A DNA stretch of 64,000 nucleotides from Maricaulis sp048269565 (GTDB taxonomy: Bacteria; Pseudomonadota; Alphaproteobacteria; Caulobacterales; Maricaulaceae): contig NZ_JBLXIK010000003.1 in the NCBI RefSeq assembly GCF_048269565.1, positions 248,001 to 312,000 of the forward strand. Direction: 5' to 3'. Of the stretch, positions 1 through 8,986 are shown piece by piece. The notes under the pieces are model-generated. The model was not told the DNA's origin. It was given only the letters and a program-made list of their open reading frames with translations, and did not search any database. Each line of letters begins with the position of its first letter. Positions within the stretch are counted from its first letter, which is position 1. The position numbers and the translations under genes are program-made.

Positions 1-2
1 AG

Positions 3-785
3 GTCGCCACCGATCCGGCGCTTGGCGCTGATGATATCGCCACGCCGGGCCATGTTTTTCCGCTGGTTGCGCGCGATGGCGGTGTTTTGGTCCGCGCCGG
101 TCACACCGAGGCCTCGATCGATGTCGCCCGGCTTGCCGGCGCCGGATCGGCCGGGGTGATCTGCGAAATCATGAATGAAGACGGCACCATGGCGCGTTTG
201 CCTGACCTGGTGTCCTTCGCGCAATTGCACGGGCTGAAGATCGGTACCATCGCCGATCTGATTGCCTATCGCCGCCAGCATGACCGTTTCATCGAACGGC
301 GTCTGGAAACCGGTTTTGAAAGCGAATGGGGCGGCCCGTTCAAACTGGTCGTGTTCCGCAACACCCTCGATGGCGCCGAACATGTCGCCCTGGTCAAGGG
401 CGAGCCATCGGCGCAGGCGCCGACCATGGTGCGGATGCACAAGGTCAGCTTTGTCGATGATGTCCTCAAGGATTCCGGGGGCCGTGGCGGTCTGGTCGAA
501 GCGGGGATCCGTTCGTTGGCACACCACAAGGGCCCCGGCGTGATGGTGCTGATCCGCGAGACCAGCCATACCGCGATCGTCGAGCGGCTCGGCGCGCATC
601 CGGCGCTGCCGGAAACCGAGCGTCACGCCCGGCGTCTGCGCGAATACGGCGTCGGGGCGCAGATCCTGCTCGATCTCGGTGTGCGCGAGATGATCCTGCT
701 GATGACCAAGCCGCAAACCATTGTCGGGCTGGAGGGCTATGGCCTCAGCGTGTGTGAAGAACGCCCTTTCCCGGAGGAATTGTGA
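3..785 (+). CDS. ribB: 3,4-dihydroxy-2-butanone 4-phosphate synthase (RibB) with a degenerate GTP-cyclohydrolase-II-like C-terminal domain, partial
   Basis: The frame is open from the left edge, so the N-terminus lies outside the window. The visible start of the protein (PGHVFPLVARDGG, then RAGHTEASIDVARLAG and CEIMNEDGTMARLPDL) is the C-terminal half of DHBP synthase, which makes the four-carbon unit of riboflavin from ribulose 5-phosphate. The next 140 residues align in layout with the GTP cyclohydrolase II domain of RibBA, but the zinc-binding cysteine cluster of that domain is absent: the region around VRMHKVSFVDDVL has no cysteine at all. I infer that only the RibB activity is retained and that GTP cyclohydrolase II is made elsewhere. 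The stop overlaps the ribH start by one base (TGATG). Confidence 0.9.
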   Translation, partial: VATDPALGADDIATPGHVFPLVARDGGVLVRAGHTEASIDVARLAGAGSAGVICEIMNEDGTMARLPDLVSFAQLHGLKIGTIADLIAYRRQHDRFIERRLETGFESEWGGPFKLVVFRNTLDGAEHVALVKGEPSAQAPTMVRMHKVSFVDDVLKDSGGRGGLVEAGIRSLAHHKGPGVMVLIRETSHTAIVERLGAHPALPETERHARRLREYGVGAQILLDLGVREMILLMTKPQTIVGLEGYGLSVCEERPFPEEL

Positions 786-1216
786 TGAGCCAGCATCGTA
801 TCCTGATTGTTGCGGGGACGTTCTACCGCGACATCGCTGATGCGCTGATCGCCGGTGCCACCGAGGCCCTGACCGCGGCCGGCGCCAGCTTTGAGCTGAT
901 CGAGGTCCCCGGTGCGCTGGAAATTCCCGGCGCAATCACACAAGCCGTGCTTGGCGAGGCCGGCTATGACGGATATGTGGCGCTGGGCTGCGTTATTCGT
1001 GGCGAGACGACGCATTATGATTATGTCTGCAGCGAGTCGGCGCGCGGCCTGATGGACCTGTCCTTGCGGGGTATTCCGCTGGGCAACGGTATCCTGACGG
1101 TGGAAAATCGCGACCAGGCGCTTCGACGCGCGATTGAGAAGAACAAGGGCGCAGATGTGGCCGGGGCCTGCCTCGCACTGATCGCGTTGCGAGACCGTTT
1201 CAGGAGGGCGCCATGA
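785..1216 (+). CDS. ribH: 6,7-dimethyl-8-ribityllumazine synthase
   Basis: This 143-residue protein has the lumazine synthase pattern: an aromatic pocket residue near the N-terminus (GTFY), the EVPGALEIPGAI segment that holds the substrate loop, and GETTHYDYV with the catalytic histidine. It condenses the RibB product with the ribitylaminopyrimidine to give lumazine, the precursor of riboflavin. I chose the ATG at 785, which sits 7 bases after GGAGGA and overlaps the ribB stop, over a GTG one codon upstream. It is second in a ribB-ribH-nusB-thiL operon and its own stop overlaps the nusB start (ATGA). Confidence 0.95.
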   Translation: MSQHRILIVAGTFYRDIADALIAGATEALTAAGASFELIEVPGALEIPGAITQAVLGEAGYDGYVALGCVIRGETTHYDYVCSESARGLMDLSLRGIPLGNGILTVENRDQALRRAIEKNKGADVAGACLALIALRDRFRRAP

Positions 1217-1695
1217 GCGCGCAGAACACAGAATCCCCGTCCGACAACCGCGCGCGCCTGCGTCGCGCCGCCCGGCTGGCGGCCGTCCAGGCCCTGTACC
1301 AGATGGAAATATCCGGTCGCGGCGCGGCCGATGTGACCGCCGAATTCCGTGATCACCGTTTTGGCCATGAAGGCGAAAACCCCGATTACGTCGAGGCCGA
1401 CGAGGCCTTCTTCGAGGCTCTGGTCGCCGGGGTTGTGACCAAGCAGGCGACCGTGGATCTGGCGATCAATGCGCTGCTGGCCGATGGCTGGCGCTTGGAA
1501 CGCCTCGATGCGACCGTGCGCGCCATTTTGCGTTCGGGCGGTTATGAACTGTTCGAGAAGACCGATGTGCCGGCCCGCGTCGTGATCGATGAATATGTCG
1601 ACGTTGCGCACGCTTTCTTCGAGGGCTCCGAGCCGAAATTCGTCAACGCCGCGCTCGACAAGTGCGCGCGCCAGGCCCGTCCCGGCGAGCTTTGA
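1213..1695 (+). CDS. nusB: transcription antitermination factor NusB
   Basis: The 160-residue protein begins with a Ser/Arg-rich stretch followed by RAARLAAVQALYQMEISG, the first helix typical of NusB, and contains ATVRAILRSGGYEL and DVPARVVIDEYVDVAHAF, the conserved RNA- and NusE-binding helices. NusB binds boxA RNA with ribosomal protein S10 and supports antitermination in rRNA operons. It is slightly longer than the E. coli protein, as is common in alphaproteobacteria. The ribH-nusB linkage is widespread in bacteria. The ATG overlaps the ribH stop by four bases, so the two are probably translationally coupled. Confidence 0.95.
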   Translation: MSAQNTESPSDNRARLRRAARLAAVQALYQMEISGRGAADVTAEFRDHRFGHEGENPDYVEADEAFFEALVAGVVTKQATVDLAINALLADGWRLERLDATVRAILRSGGYELFEKTDVPARVVIDEYVDVAHAFFEGSEPKFVNAALDKCARQARPGEL

Positions 1696-1698
1696 GCG

Positions 1699-2667
1699 AT
1701 GGCGGGCGAGGGCGAGTTCGACTTCATTCGAACGCGTCTGGCCCCGCTGACCCGGGGCCATCCGGCCGCGCTTGACCTGGCCGATGACGCCGCCGTCCTG
1801 ACACCGGCGCCGGGCTGCCAGCTTGTGGTTGCCAGCGACATGCTGGTTGGCGGCGTGCATTTCCTCGATACGGACCCGCCGGAGGTGGTGGCCGAACGCT
1901 GTGTCCGCAGCAATCTGTCCGACCTTGCGGCCATGGGCGCCGAGCCTCTGGGTTATCTCAGTTCGATCGCCTGGCCGCGAAATCTGGCGCAGGCCTGGCG
2001 CGAGGGTTTCGTCGACGGGCTCGCCAGCGCCCAGCAGGCCTTCGCGCTCAGCCTGCTCGGCGGCGACACGACAGCCGGGCCGGGGCCACTCACCATCAGC
2101 CTGACCATGCTCGGCCAGCTGCCGGCCGGCACTGCCCTGCTGCGGCGCGGCGCCCGGCCCGGCGATGATGTCTGGGTGTCCGGCAGTATTGGCGACGCCC
2201 GGCTGGGCTTGGAAATCGCGCGCGGCGCCATGCCGGCCGATCCATTCCTGCTGGAACGCTATCGCCGCCCGTCACCGCGGCTGGCGCTGGGTCAGGCCCT
2301 GCGTGGGCCGGCGACAGCCTGTCTGGACATATCCGATGGCTTGATGGCCGATGCCGGCCATATCGCGCAGGTCAGCGGCGTCCGGCTTGAGCTGCAGGCG
2401 GCACGCGTGCCGTTTTCACCGCCGGCCCGGGCCTGGCTTGCAGGCCAGGGCCCGGACGGGCTGGTGAGCCTAGTCTGCGGCGGCGATGATTACGAATTAT
2501 TGTTCTGCGCCGCGCCGGCGCAGCGAGAGGAATTGGCGGCGCTGGCCGCGCGCCTCGATGTGCCCCTGACGCGGATTGGCGCGGCCGCCGAAGGGCAGGG
2601 TGCGGTCCTGCGAGACGCCGCGGGAGCGGTGATCGAGACCGGGGCAGGCGGATTCACGCATTTTTGA
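1699..2667 (+). CDS. thiL: thiamine-monophosphate kinase
   Basis: The 322-residue protein carries the PurM/ThiL ATP-binding signatures: LADDAAVL near the N-terminus, VVASDMLVGGVHF, LLGGDTTAGPG and CLDISDGLMADAGHIA. ThiL phosphorylates thiamine monophosphate to the active cofactor thiamine diphosphate. The gene starts three bases after the nusB stop, which places it in the riboflavin/NusB operon; the nusB-thiL pair is a known arrangement. The length matches the family. No separate promoter is visible. Confidence 0.94.
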   Translation: MAGEGEFDFIRTRLAPLTRGHPAALDLADDAAVLTPAPGCQLVVASDMLVGGVHFLDTDPPEVVAERCVRSNLSDLAAMGAEPLGYLSSIAWPRNLAQAWREGFVDGLASAQQAFALSLLGGDTTAGPGPLTISLTMLGQLPAGTALLRRGARPGDDVWVSGSIGDARLGLEIARGAMPADPFLLERYRRPSPRLALGQALRGPATACLDISDGLMADAGHIAQVSGVRLELQAARVPFSPPARAWLAGQGPDGLVSLVCGGDDYELLFCAAPAQREELAALAARLDVPLTRIGAAAEGQGAVLRDAAGAVIETGAGGFTHF

Positions 2668-2707
2668 CGCCCCTCTGGCATGATCGCCACTCAAGGATGA
2701 GGTGATC

Positions 2708-3205
2708 ATGCGCATTTTTCTGGCGATACTCCTGTCGGCCTGCTTGTCATCAGCGGCCCTGGCCAGCGGCGGGGGCGGTGGCGGCGGCAATGCCTCGGGA
2801 TCGGGCAATCGTTTTGTGACCCTGTTCAACCTCGCCAGTGACGAGGACGAGGACCACAGCACGGACAGCGAGGCCATGGCCGACAATCCGCGGGTGTTTA
2901 CCCTGCCGGCGGTGGTTGCCCCGCTCTCGGTGGGTGGGCGGCTGACCGGCTACGCCTATGTCCGCGTCCAGGTCCGTGCCGGCGACGGACAGAATGTCTG
3001 GGACATGCAGGAACGGACCCATTTCGCGCTCGACGCCATGGTGCGCGCCGCCTCGAGAATTCCGCTCGCAAACGCTGACGGTTCGGGGCTCGACCGCGAT
3101 CTGGCGACCCGGGTCTGGGAAGCGGTTCTGCGTGATTACTACGGCGCCTCGGCCATCGCGGAGATCCGGGTCGGTACGCCGGACACGCTGATGCTACGGC
3201 GCTGA
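2708..3205 (+). CDS. secreted protein of unknown function with a glycine-rich N-terminus
   Basis: The 165-residue product starts with a clear signal peptide (MRIFLAILLSACLSSAALAS), followed by a run of about seven glycines and then an acidic stretch (ASDEDEDHSTDSEAM). The rest is a compact domain in which a strand (GYAYVRVQVRAGDG) precedes a helix (HFALDAMVRAASRIP), somewhat like the FliL fold, but I do not assign it. The ATG at 2708 is preferred to the GTG two codons upstream because GAGG lies five bases before it. It is 40 bases after thiL and is followed by a terminator-like hairpin, so it may be the last gene of that transcript. Confidence 0.7.
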   Translation: MRIFLAILLSACLSSAALASGGGGGGGNASGSGNRFVTLFNLASDEDEDHSTDSEAMADNPRVFTLPAVVAPLSVGGRLTGYAYVRVQVRAGDGQNVWDMQERTHFALDAMVRAASRIPLANADGSGLDRDLATRVWEAVLRDYYGASAIAEIRVGTPDTLMLRR

Positions 3206-3251
3206 CACCGGCGCCCAACACCTCGCAACCTGCCCGGATCCATCCGGTCAC

Positions 3252-3283
3252 GCCCGGTTTTCCCTGACGAGCCGGGCCTTTTC
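3252..3283 (+). terminator. rho-independent terminator-like hairpin
   Basis: GCCCGG (3252-3257) pairs with CCGGGC (3272-3277) across a 14-base loop and is followed by CTTTTCC. It separates the secreted-protein gene from the H+-pyrophosphatase gene. The long loop makes it a moderate candidate. Confidence 0.45.
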
Positions 3284-3432
3284 CTGTCAAGAAGGCGTGT
3301 TGCGCCGCTCGATGGCTTTGGGCATAGTCCAGACCATCGGGGTGGCATGAACAGGTCGGCGTGATTCTCACGCTTGTGCTTTCCCCGCTTCCATTCTCGA
3401 CCTCAGAGAAAAAAATAACGGGGATACCTGCC

Positions 3433-5520
3433 ATGAACATACTTTTGTTGGCCATTGGAGCGGGACTTCTCGCCCTCATCTACGGCGTCATCCAGACGCA
3501 ACGTTTGATGAAGGAGAGCGCCGGTTCAGAGAAGATGCAGGAAATTGCATCGGCCATTCAGGAAGGCGCGAACGCTTACCTCAAGCGCCAGTATACCACG
3601 ATTGCCATTGTCGGGATCGCCGTTGGCGTCCTGATCGCCTTTTTCCTCGGCTGGCAAGTCGCGGTCGGCTTTGTTGTCGGGGCTGTCCTGTCCGGTGCCG
3701 CCGGCTTCATCGGCATGCTGATTTCGGTTCGCGCCAATGTACGCACGACCGAAGCTGCGAGCAAAAGCCTCGCTGCCGGTCTGGACATCGCTTTCCGCTC
3801 AGGCGCCATCACGGGCATGCTCGTGGCCGGTCTCGCACTGCTCGGTGTGGCAGGCTATTACTGGCTGCTGACCAATGTCATGGGTTTTGTGCCGGCTGAC
3901 CGCACCGTGGTTGACGCGCTGGTGGCCCTCGGCTTTGGCGCGTCCCTGATCTCGATCTTTGCCCGTCTCGGCGGCGGTATCTTCACCAAGGGTGCGGATG
4001 TCGGCGGTGATATGGTCGGCAAGATCGAAGCGGGCATCCCCGAAGACGATCCACGCAACCCGGCCACGATTGCCGACAATGTCGGTGACAATGTCGGCGA
4101 TTGCGCCGGCATGGCAGCGGATCTGTTCGAAACATATGCCGTGACCATTGTTGCGACCATGGTTCTGGCCTCGATCTTCTTCACCGGCGAACTCGGTGCG
4201 ATCATGATGCTGTATCCGCTGGCGATTGCCGGGATCTGCATCGTGACCTCGATCCTCGGCACCTTCTTTGTCCGTCTGGGCAAGGGCACCAATGTGATGG
4301 GCGCGCTCTACAAGGGCCTGATCGCGGCGGGCGTGCTGTCGGTTGCCGGCCTGTGGCTCGTGACCCGCTATGTCCTGCCAAACGGCATGGGCGATATCGC
4401 CGAAGTCTCCGGCCTGATGATTACCGGGCAGAACCTGTTCTTCTCCGGTCTGGTGGGCCTGGCGGTGACCGGTGCCATTATCTGGATCACCGAATACTAT
4501 ACCGGCACGGAATACCGTCCGGTGCGTTCGGTCGCCGCGGCCTCGGTTTCCGGGCACGGCACCAATGTGATCCAGGGCTTGGCGGTTTCGCTTGAGGCTA
4601 CCGCGATCCCGGCGCTGATCATCATTGGCGGTATTATCGCGACCTACTCGCTGGCCGGCCTGTTCGGCATCGCGATCTCCGTGACCACCATGCTGGCCCT
4701 GGCCGGTGTGATCGTGGCCCTCGATGCCTTCGGCCCTGTCACCGACAATGCCGGTGGTATCGCGGAAATGTCCGGTCTCGACGAGAGCGTGCGCAATACT
4801 ACCGACACGCTCGACGCGGTCGGCAATACCACCAAGGCCGTCACCAAGGGCTATGCCATCGGTTCAGCCGGTCTCGGTGCGCTGGTATTGTTCGCGGCCT
4901 ACACGACCGATGTGGAACATCTCCTCCACTTGGCTCCCGACTTCTCCCTGAAAAACCCCTATGTCATCGTCGGCCTCCTGTTCGGCGGGCTTCTGCCCTA
5001 CCTGTTCGGCGGCATGTCGATGATGGCGGTTGGCCGGGCTGCAGGCGCCGTCGTCGCCGAGGTTCGTCGCCAGTTCAAGGAAATTCCGGGCATCATGGAA
5101 TACAAGGCGAAGCCGGATTATGGCCGCGCCGTGGATATCCTGACCAAGGCGGCGATCCGTGAAATGATCGTGCCATCCCTGCTGCCGGTGTTGTCGCCAA
5201 TCGTGCTCTACTTCGCGATCGACGCGCTGGCTGGCCAGGAACAGGCGCTGGCAGCCGTCGGCGCGATGCTGATGGGTGTGATCGTCAATGGTCTCTTCGT
5301 TGCAGTCTCGATGACTGTCGGCGGTGGTGCCTGGGACAATGCCAAGAAATACATCGAAGACGGCAATCATGGCGGCAAGGGCTCCGACGCCCACAAGGCC
5401 GCCATCACCGGTGACACGGTTGGCGATCCCTACAAGGACACCGCCGGTCCTGCGGTCAATCCGATGATCAAGATCACGAATATCGTGGCTCTGTTGCTGC
5501 TGGCCTTCCTGGCCCGCTAG
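3433..5520 (+). CDS. hppA: membrane-bound proton-translocating pyrophosphatase (K+-independent)
   Basis: The 695-residue protein has about 15-16 hydrophobic segments and the pyrophosphate-binding loop KGADVGGDMVGKIEAGIPED followed by NPATIADNVGDNVGDCAGMA, both diagnostic of the H+-PPase family. It couples pyrophosphate hydrolysis to proton pumping across the inner membrane. Lys468 in GNTTKA (codon 4834-4836) is the marker of the K+-independent class, where K+-dependent enzymes have Ala. The ATG at 3433 was chosen because the membrane domain starts there (MNILLLAIGAG); an upstream GTG at 3361 would add an unlikely leader. It is a single-gene unit bounded by hairpins on both sides. Confidence 0.96.
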   Translation: MNILLLAIGAGLLALIYGVIQTQRLMKESAGSEKMQEIASAIQEGANAYLKRQYTTIAIVGIAVGVLIAFFLGWQVAVGFVVGAVLSGAAGFIGMLISVRANVRTTEAASKSLAAGLDIAFRSGAITGMLVAGLALLGVAGYYWLLTNVMGFVPADRTVVDALVALGFGASLISIFARLGGGIFTKGADVGGDMVGKIEAGIPEDDPRNPATIADNVGDNVGDCAGMAADLFETYAVTIVATMVLASIFFTGELGAIMMLYPLAIAGICIVTSILGTFFVRLGKGTNVMGALYKGLIAAGVLSVAGLWLVTRYVLPNGMGDIAEVSGLMITGQNLFFSGLVGLAVTGAIIWITEYYTGTEYRPVRSVAAASVSGHGTNVIQGLAVSLEATAIPALIIIGGIIATYSLAGLFGIAISVTTMLALAGVIVALDAFGPVTDNAGGIAEMSGLDESVRNTTDTLDAVGNTTKAVTKGYAIGSAGLGALVLFAAYTTDVEHLLHLAPDFSLKNPYVIVGLLFGGLLPYLFGGMSMMAVGRAAGAVVAEVRRQFKEIPGIMEYKAKPDYGRAVDILTKAAIREMIVPSLLPVLSPIVLYFAIDALAGQEQALAAVGAMLMGVIVNGLFVAVSMTVGGGAWDNAKKYIEDGNHGGKGSDAHKAAITGDTVGDPYKDTAGPAVNPMIKITNIVALLLLAFLAR

Positions 5521-5573
5521 AGCAGGATCGGGCAGGGCGCCTGTGCGTCCTGCCCTCCTATCTGCACACAGAG

Positions 5574-5605
5574 AAAAGCCCCGGTCGCAAGGCCGGGGCT
5601 TTTTT
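5574..5605. terminator. bidirectional rho-independent terminator
   Basis: AAAAGCCCCGG (5574-5584) and CCGGGGCTTTT (5593-5603) form a perfect 11-base stem with an 8-base loop, and there are T-runs at the 3' end on both strands. It lies between the convergent hppA and bamE genes and can end both. Confidence 0.9.
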
Positions 5606-5627
5606 CATGTCGGGACATGCAGGCCGT

Positions 5628-6125
5628 CTATTCGTTGCGGCGTGGACCGCCAGCACCGCCCGGGAGGTTGTCTTCGCCACCGAATTGCTGGCTCGGCAGA
5701 CCGCCGATATTGCCGAGCAATTGCTCGAGCAGGCTCAGCTCACGGCCACGTGTCGGCGTCTCGCGGCTGACATAATCAACCATGCGGCCGTCTTCGAGTG
5801 TGTATTCGACGACATCGGTCACTGCGCCGGTCTCTTCATTGAAGCGGATCGCGACGATGCGGCGATCACGCGTCACCGGTTGCAGATAGGCCAGCGATTC
5901 CCGCGTAGCCGACACGTAGAACCAGGTGTTTTCATCAAACGTCCCGCGCATGGACGGATTGCCCAGGCGTTGCATCACCGAATCGCGCGTGTCCTCGTCG
6001 GGCATGATCGAGGGTTCCTCACCGAGCGTGTAGCGATAGCCGTGGGAACGAAGGATCGGATTGCAGGCCGACGCGCCGATGGCGCAGGCGGCAATCAGGA
6101 TGGACAGGCGAACGCGACGGCTCAT
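5628..6125 (-). CDS. bamE: outer membrane assembly lipoprotein BamE (SmpA/OmlA family)
   Basis: The 165-residue product starts with a lipoprotein signal peptide ending in the lipobox GASAC, so the mature protein is lipid-anchored from Cys21. The following part matches the BamE fold: DEDTRDSVMQRLGNPSMRGTF is the helix-turn segment and NTWFYVSATRE the first strands. BamE is a small subunit of the beta-barrel assembly machine at the outer membrane. The C-terminal tail (from about residue 130) is rich in Gly, Pro and Arg and probably disordered. It is divergent from the downstream chaperone-plsX block, an arrangement familiar from other alphaproteobacteria. Confidence 0.88.
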   Translation of the reverse strand: MSRRVRLSILIAACAIGASACNPILRSHGYRYTLGEEPSIMPDEDTRDSVMQRLGNPSMRGTFDENTWFYVSATRESLAYLQPVTRDRRIVAIRFNEETGAVTDVVEYTLEDGRMVDYVSRETPTRGRELSLLEQLLGNIGGLPSQQFGGEDNLPGGAGGPRRNE

Positions 6126-6225
6126 GAAACACTCCTCGTGACCGCACCGGCGGTCTGTATGCCAACCTTGACCTAAACAAGCTGCAGCTTAGCTTCAAGC
6201 CCGAAGATAAGGGAGCCCCGATCAC

Positions 6226-6762
6226 ATGTGGCCCAACTGGTTCAGACCCCGGCCCGAAAAAGCGATCGGCAAGGCCCTGTACGCCCACATTGTGCAGGCG
6301 GCGCGGCAGCCGGTCCTCTATGGCGAAGCGGCGGTTCCCGACACGCTGGAGGGGCGGCTGGAGCTCATCCTCCTGCATGCAGCCCTGACGATCCGGACGC
6401 TGCGCCGGGATGGCGGTGAGCCGGGCCGGGCGGTCAGCCAGGTCGTGTTCGACACCATGTTCGAGGATTTTGACATCGCCATGCGCGAGCTTGGTCTGGG
6501 TGATTCCGGCGTTGGCAAGAAGATCCGTTTCATGGCCGAGGGATTTTACGGCCGGGCGCAAAGCTATGACAGCGCGCTCGAGGCCGACGAGGCCGGGGCG
6601 CTTGAGCTGGCCTTGTCGCGCAATTTGCTCGCCAGCGAGGACATTGATCCGAGGGCCTCAGCGCTTGCCGGGCATGTCCTGGCCGTGCAGGCTGCCCTGG
6701 AGGCGGCAGGCGGCGGCGCCATGGCGCAGGGCGATCTGCCGGATTTTCCGTCATCCCGATAA
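6226..6762 (+). CDS. ubiquinol-cytochrome c chaperone (CBP3 family)
   Basis: The 178-residue protein is of the Cbp3/UQCC1 family: an N-terminal helix with ALYAHIVQAARQPVLYGEAA and the conserved core LILLHAALTIRTLR, QVVFDTMFEDFDIAMRELG and FMAEGFYGRAQSYDSAL. In mitochondria the family binds newly made cytochrome b of the bc1 complex; the bacterial protein is assumed to help assembly of the same complex. The ATG at 6226 has GGGAG about ten bases upstream. It is divergent from bamE and lies upstream of plsX with a 93-base gap. Confidence 0.87.
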   Translation: MWPNWFRPRPEKAIGKALYAHIVQAARQPVLYGEAAVPDTLEGRLELILLHAALTIRTLRRDGGEPGRAVSQVVFDTMFEDFDIAMRELGLGDSGVGKKIRFMAEGFYGRAQSYDSALEADEAGALELALSRNLLASEDIDPRASALAGHVLAVQAALEAAGGGAMAQGDLPDFPSSR

Positions 6763-6855
6763 CCGAGTTCACGTCTTGCATCTCATCGGTCATCGGCTAA
6801 GTTCCGCCAACGTCCGGCGGCTAGCTCCGTCGTTTGGGACAGTTTTGCATTGCCG

Positions 6856-7911
6856 ATGATCTCTGAAACAACGATATCCGTAGACGCCATGGGCGGTGAT
6901 CTCGGCCCGGTGGCCGTGGTCGAGGGCATCGGGTACGCGCTCAAGCGCTGGCCCGAACGCAAGACCCGCTATCTGCTGCATGGTGATGAAGCCCTGTTGC
7001 AGCCCCTGCTGGCGAAACACCGGGACGTCGCGGCCGTTTGCGAGCTGCGCCATACCGACACCATGGTCCAGATGTCCGACAAGCCCTCCGAAGCGGTGCG
7101 GCGTGCGCGTGGCTCCTCGATGTGGAATGCGGTCCAGAGCGTCAAGACCGGCGAGGCCGACGCCGTCGTTTCTTCCGGCAATACCGGCGCGCTGATGGCG
7201 ATCTCCAAAGTGATCCTGCGTATGAAAAAGGGCATTCACCGCCCGGCGATCTCTGCCAACTGGCCCACACCCAAGGGCCATACAGTCGTGCTTGATGTCG
7301 GCGCGAATGTGCAGTGCGGCGCCACGCAGCTGGTCGAGTTCGCGATCATGGGCGAGGCCTATCACCGTGCCGTTTTCGGCGGCGAGCATCCCACGGTTGG
7401 CCTGCTCAATGTCGGCCAGGAGGAGCTCAAGGGCAATGACACGGTCCGCGAAGCCGACGCCTTGATCCGCAATTCCGGTCTCGACATGGCCTATCAGGGC
7501 TTTATCGAAGGCAATGATATCAGTGCCGGCATTATCGATGTCGTGGTCACCGACGGCTTCACCGGCAATATCGCGCTGAAGACCGCCGAGGGTACGGCGC
7601 GGCTGGTCGCGGGCTGGGTGCGCGAGGCGCTGACCAGCTCCTTCTTCGCCAAGCTGGCCGCAGGCCTGCTGGCACTGGGCGCGCTTGATCGTCTGAAGCG
7701 CCGGATGGATCCGCGTTACATCAATGGCGGCGTGCTGCTGGGTCTCAAGGGCATTGTGGTCAAGAGCCATGGCGGCGCCGATGGCGAGGGCTTTGCCTCC
7801 GCGCTCGGCCTCGCCCAGGTCATGGCCAAGAGTGATTTCATGAGCCAGATCCGCAAGAATCTCGACCGGTTTGCCAGCTTCGAAAAACAGGATATCGCAG
7901 CAGCATCATGA
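6856..7911 (+). CDS. plsX: phosphate acyltransferase PlsX
   Basis: The 351-residue protein begins ISVDAMGGDLGP, the PlsX signature, and contains SGNTGALMAISKVILRM and VLDVGANVQCGATQLVEFA. PlsX converts acyl-ACP to acyl-phosphate for the first acylation of glycerol 3-phosphate. I prefer the ATG at 6856 to a TTG two codons upstream; neither has a good ribosome binding site. It is coupled to fabH by a four-base overlap. In many alphaproteobacteria a DUF177 (YceD-like) gene sits just upstream; here the 93-base gap after the chaperone gene has no room for it. Confidence 0.95.
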   Translation: MISETTISVDAMGGDLGPVAVVEGIGYALKRWPERKTRYLLHGDEALLQPLLAKHRDVAAVCELRHTDTMVQMSDKPSEAVRRARGSSMWNAVQSVKTGEADAVVSSGNTGALMAISKVILRMKKGIHRPAISANWPTPKGHTVVLDVGANVQCGATQLVEFAIMGEAYHRAVFGGEHPTVGLLNVGQEELKGNDTVREADALIRNSGLDMAYQGFIEGNDISAGIIDVVVTDGFTGNIALKTAEGTARLVAGWVREALTSSFFAKLAAGLLALGALDRLKRRMDPRYINGGVLLGLKGIVVKSHGGADGEGFASALGLAQVMAKSDFMSQIRKNLDRFASFEKQDIAAAS

Positions 7912-8888
7912 CTGAATTGAGAGCGCGTATTGCCGGGGTCGGCTCCTATTTGCCGGACCGGATATTGTCCAATGACGAGCTCTCGCAAATGGTTGATACC
8001 AGCGATAGCTGGATCCGCGAACGGACCGGAATCCGCCAGCGCCATATCGCTGCCGAAGGCGAAACCACAAGCGATCTCGCCGAGATCGCCTCGCGCCGCG
8101 CCATCGAGCAGGCGGGGCTGACACCCGATGATATCGACCTGGTCATTGTCGGCACCACGACGCCCGATTTCACCTTTCCCTCGACTGCAACCCTGCTGCA
8201 GGCCCGGCTTGGCATCAGCGGCGGTGCCGCGTTTGACGTCCAGGCTGTGTGCTCGGGCTTTATTTACGGACTGTCGATCGCGGATAATTTCATCGCCCGC
8301 GGCCAGGCTCGCAATGTGCTGGTCGTCGGTGCCGAGACGATGTCCCGTATCCTCGACTGGACCGATCGCTCGACCTGCGTCCTGTTTGGCGATGGTGCCG
8401 GCGCCATGGTGCTGCAGGCCCACGAACCGCAAAATGATCCGGCCAACGAGCCGGGGATTCTTGCGACCTATCTGCGCTCGGACGGCCGCTTCAAGGATCT
8501 GCTGCATGTTGATGGCGGCCCGTCCGCGACCGGTACGGTCGGGCATTTGCGCATGCTCGGCAACCAGGTCTTCCGCCACGCAGTGACCAATATCGCGGAA
8601 TCGATGAGTACGATCGCCGACCGGACCGGCATCAAGATCGCCGATATCGACTGGTTCGTGCCGCACCAGGCCAATCAGCGCATCCTTGAGGGCGTCGCCC
8701 GGCGCCTGTCCATCCCGACGCACAAGGTGATCTCGACGGTGGCCGATCACGGCAATACCTCTGCCGCTTCCGTGCCCCTGGCCTACGACCGGGCCGTGCA
8801 GGATGGCCGGATCAAGCCTGGCGATCTGGTTTTGATGGAAGCCCTGGGCGGCGGATTTACGTGGGGAGCCGTGCTGGTACGGGCCTGA
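7908..8888 (+). CDS. fabH: beta-ketoacyl-ACP synthase III
   Basis: The 326-residue protein has the full catalytic triad of KAS III: Cys115 in DVQAVCSGFIYGL, His in WFVPHQANQRIL and Asn in DHGNTSAASVPLAYD. It starts fatty acid synthesis by condensing acetyl-CoA with malonyl-ACP. The ATG overlaps the plsX stop (ATGA), and plsX-fabH is a well-known lipid operon. Its end is followed by a 98-base gap before ihfA. Confidence 0.96.
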   Translation: MTELRARIAGVGSYLPDRILSNDELSQMVDTSDSWIRERTGIRQRHIAAEGETTSDLAEIASRRAIEQAGLTPDDIDLVIVGTTTPDFTFPSTATLLQARLGISGGAAFDVQAVCSGFIYGLSIADNFIARGQARNVLVVGAETMSRILDWTDRSTCVLFGDGAGAMVLQAHEPQNDPANEPGILATYLRSDGRFKDLLHVDGGPSATGTVGHLRMLGNQVFRHAVTNIAESMSTIADRTGIKIADIDWFVPHQANQRILEGVARRLSIPTHKVISTVADHGNTSAASVPLAYDRAVQDGRIKPGDLVLMEALGGGFTWGAVLVRA

Positions 8889-8986
8889 GATCAATTATTA
8901 CTGGTTTCACGCGCCTATCCAAGACCTTGGCGTTGACCGGCAGGGCAATGCGGGCTTAACGTAGGGACTCTGATTTGGGGACTACT

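Noticed and set aside
3799..4557. A 252-codon minus-strand open frame inside hppA
   Set aside because: It is fully inside a conserved membrane protein gene and lacks any signal, motif or ribosome binding site.
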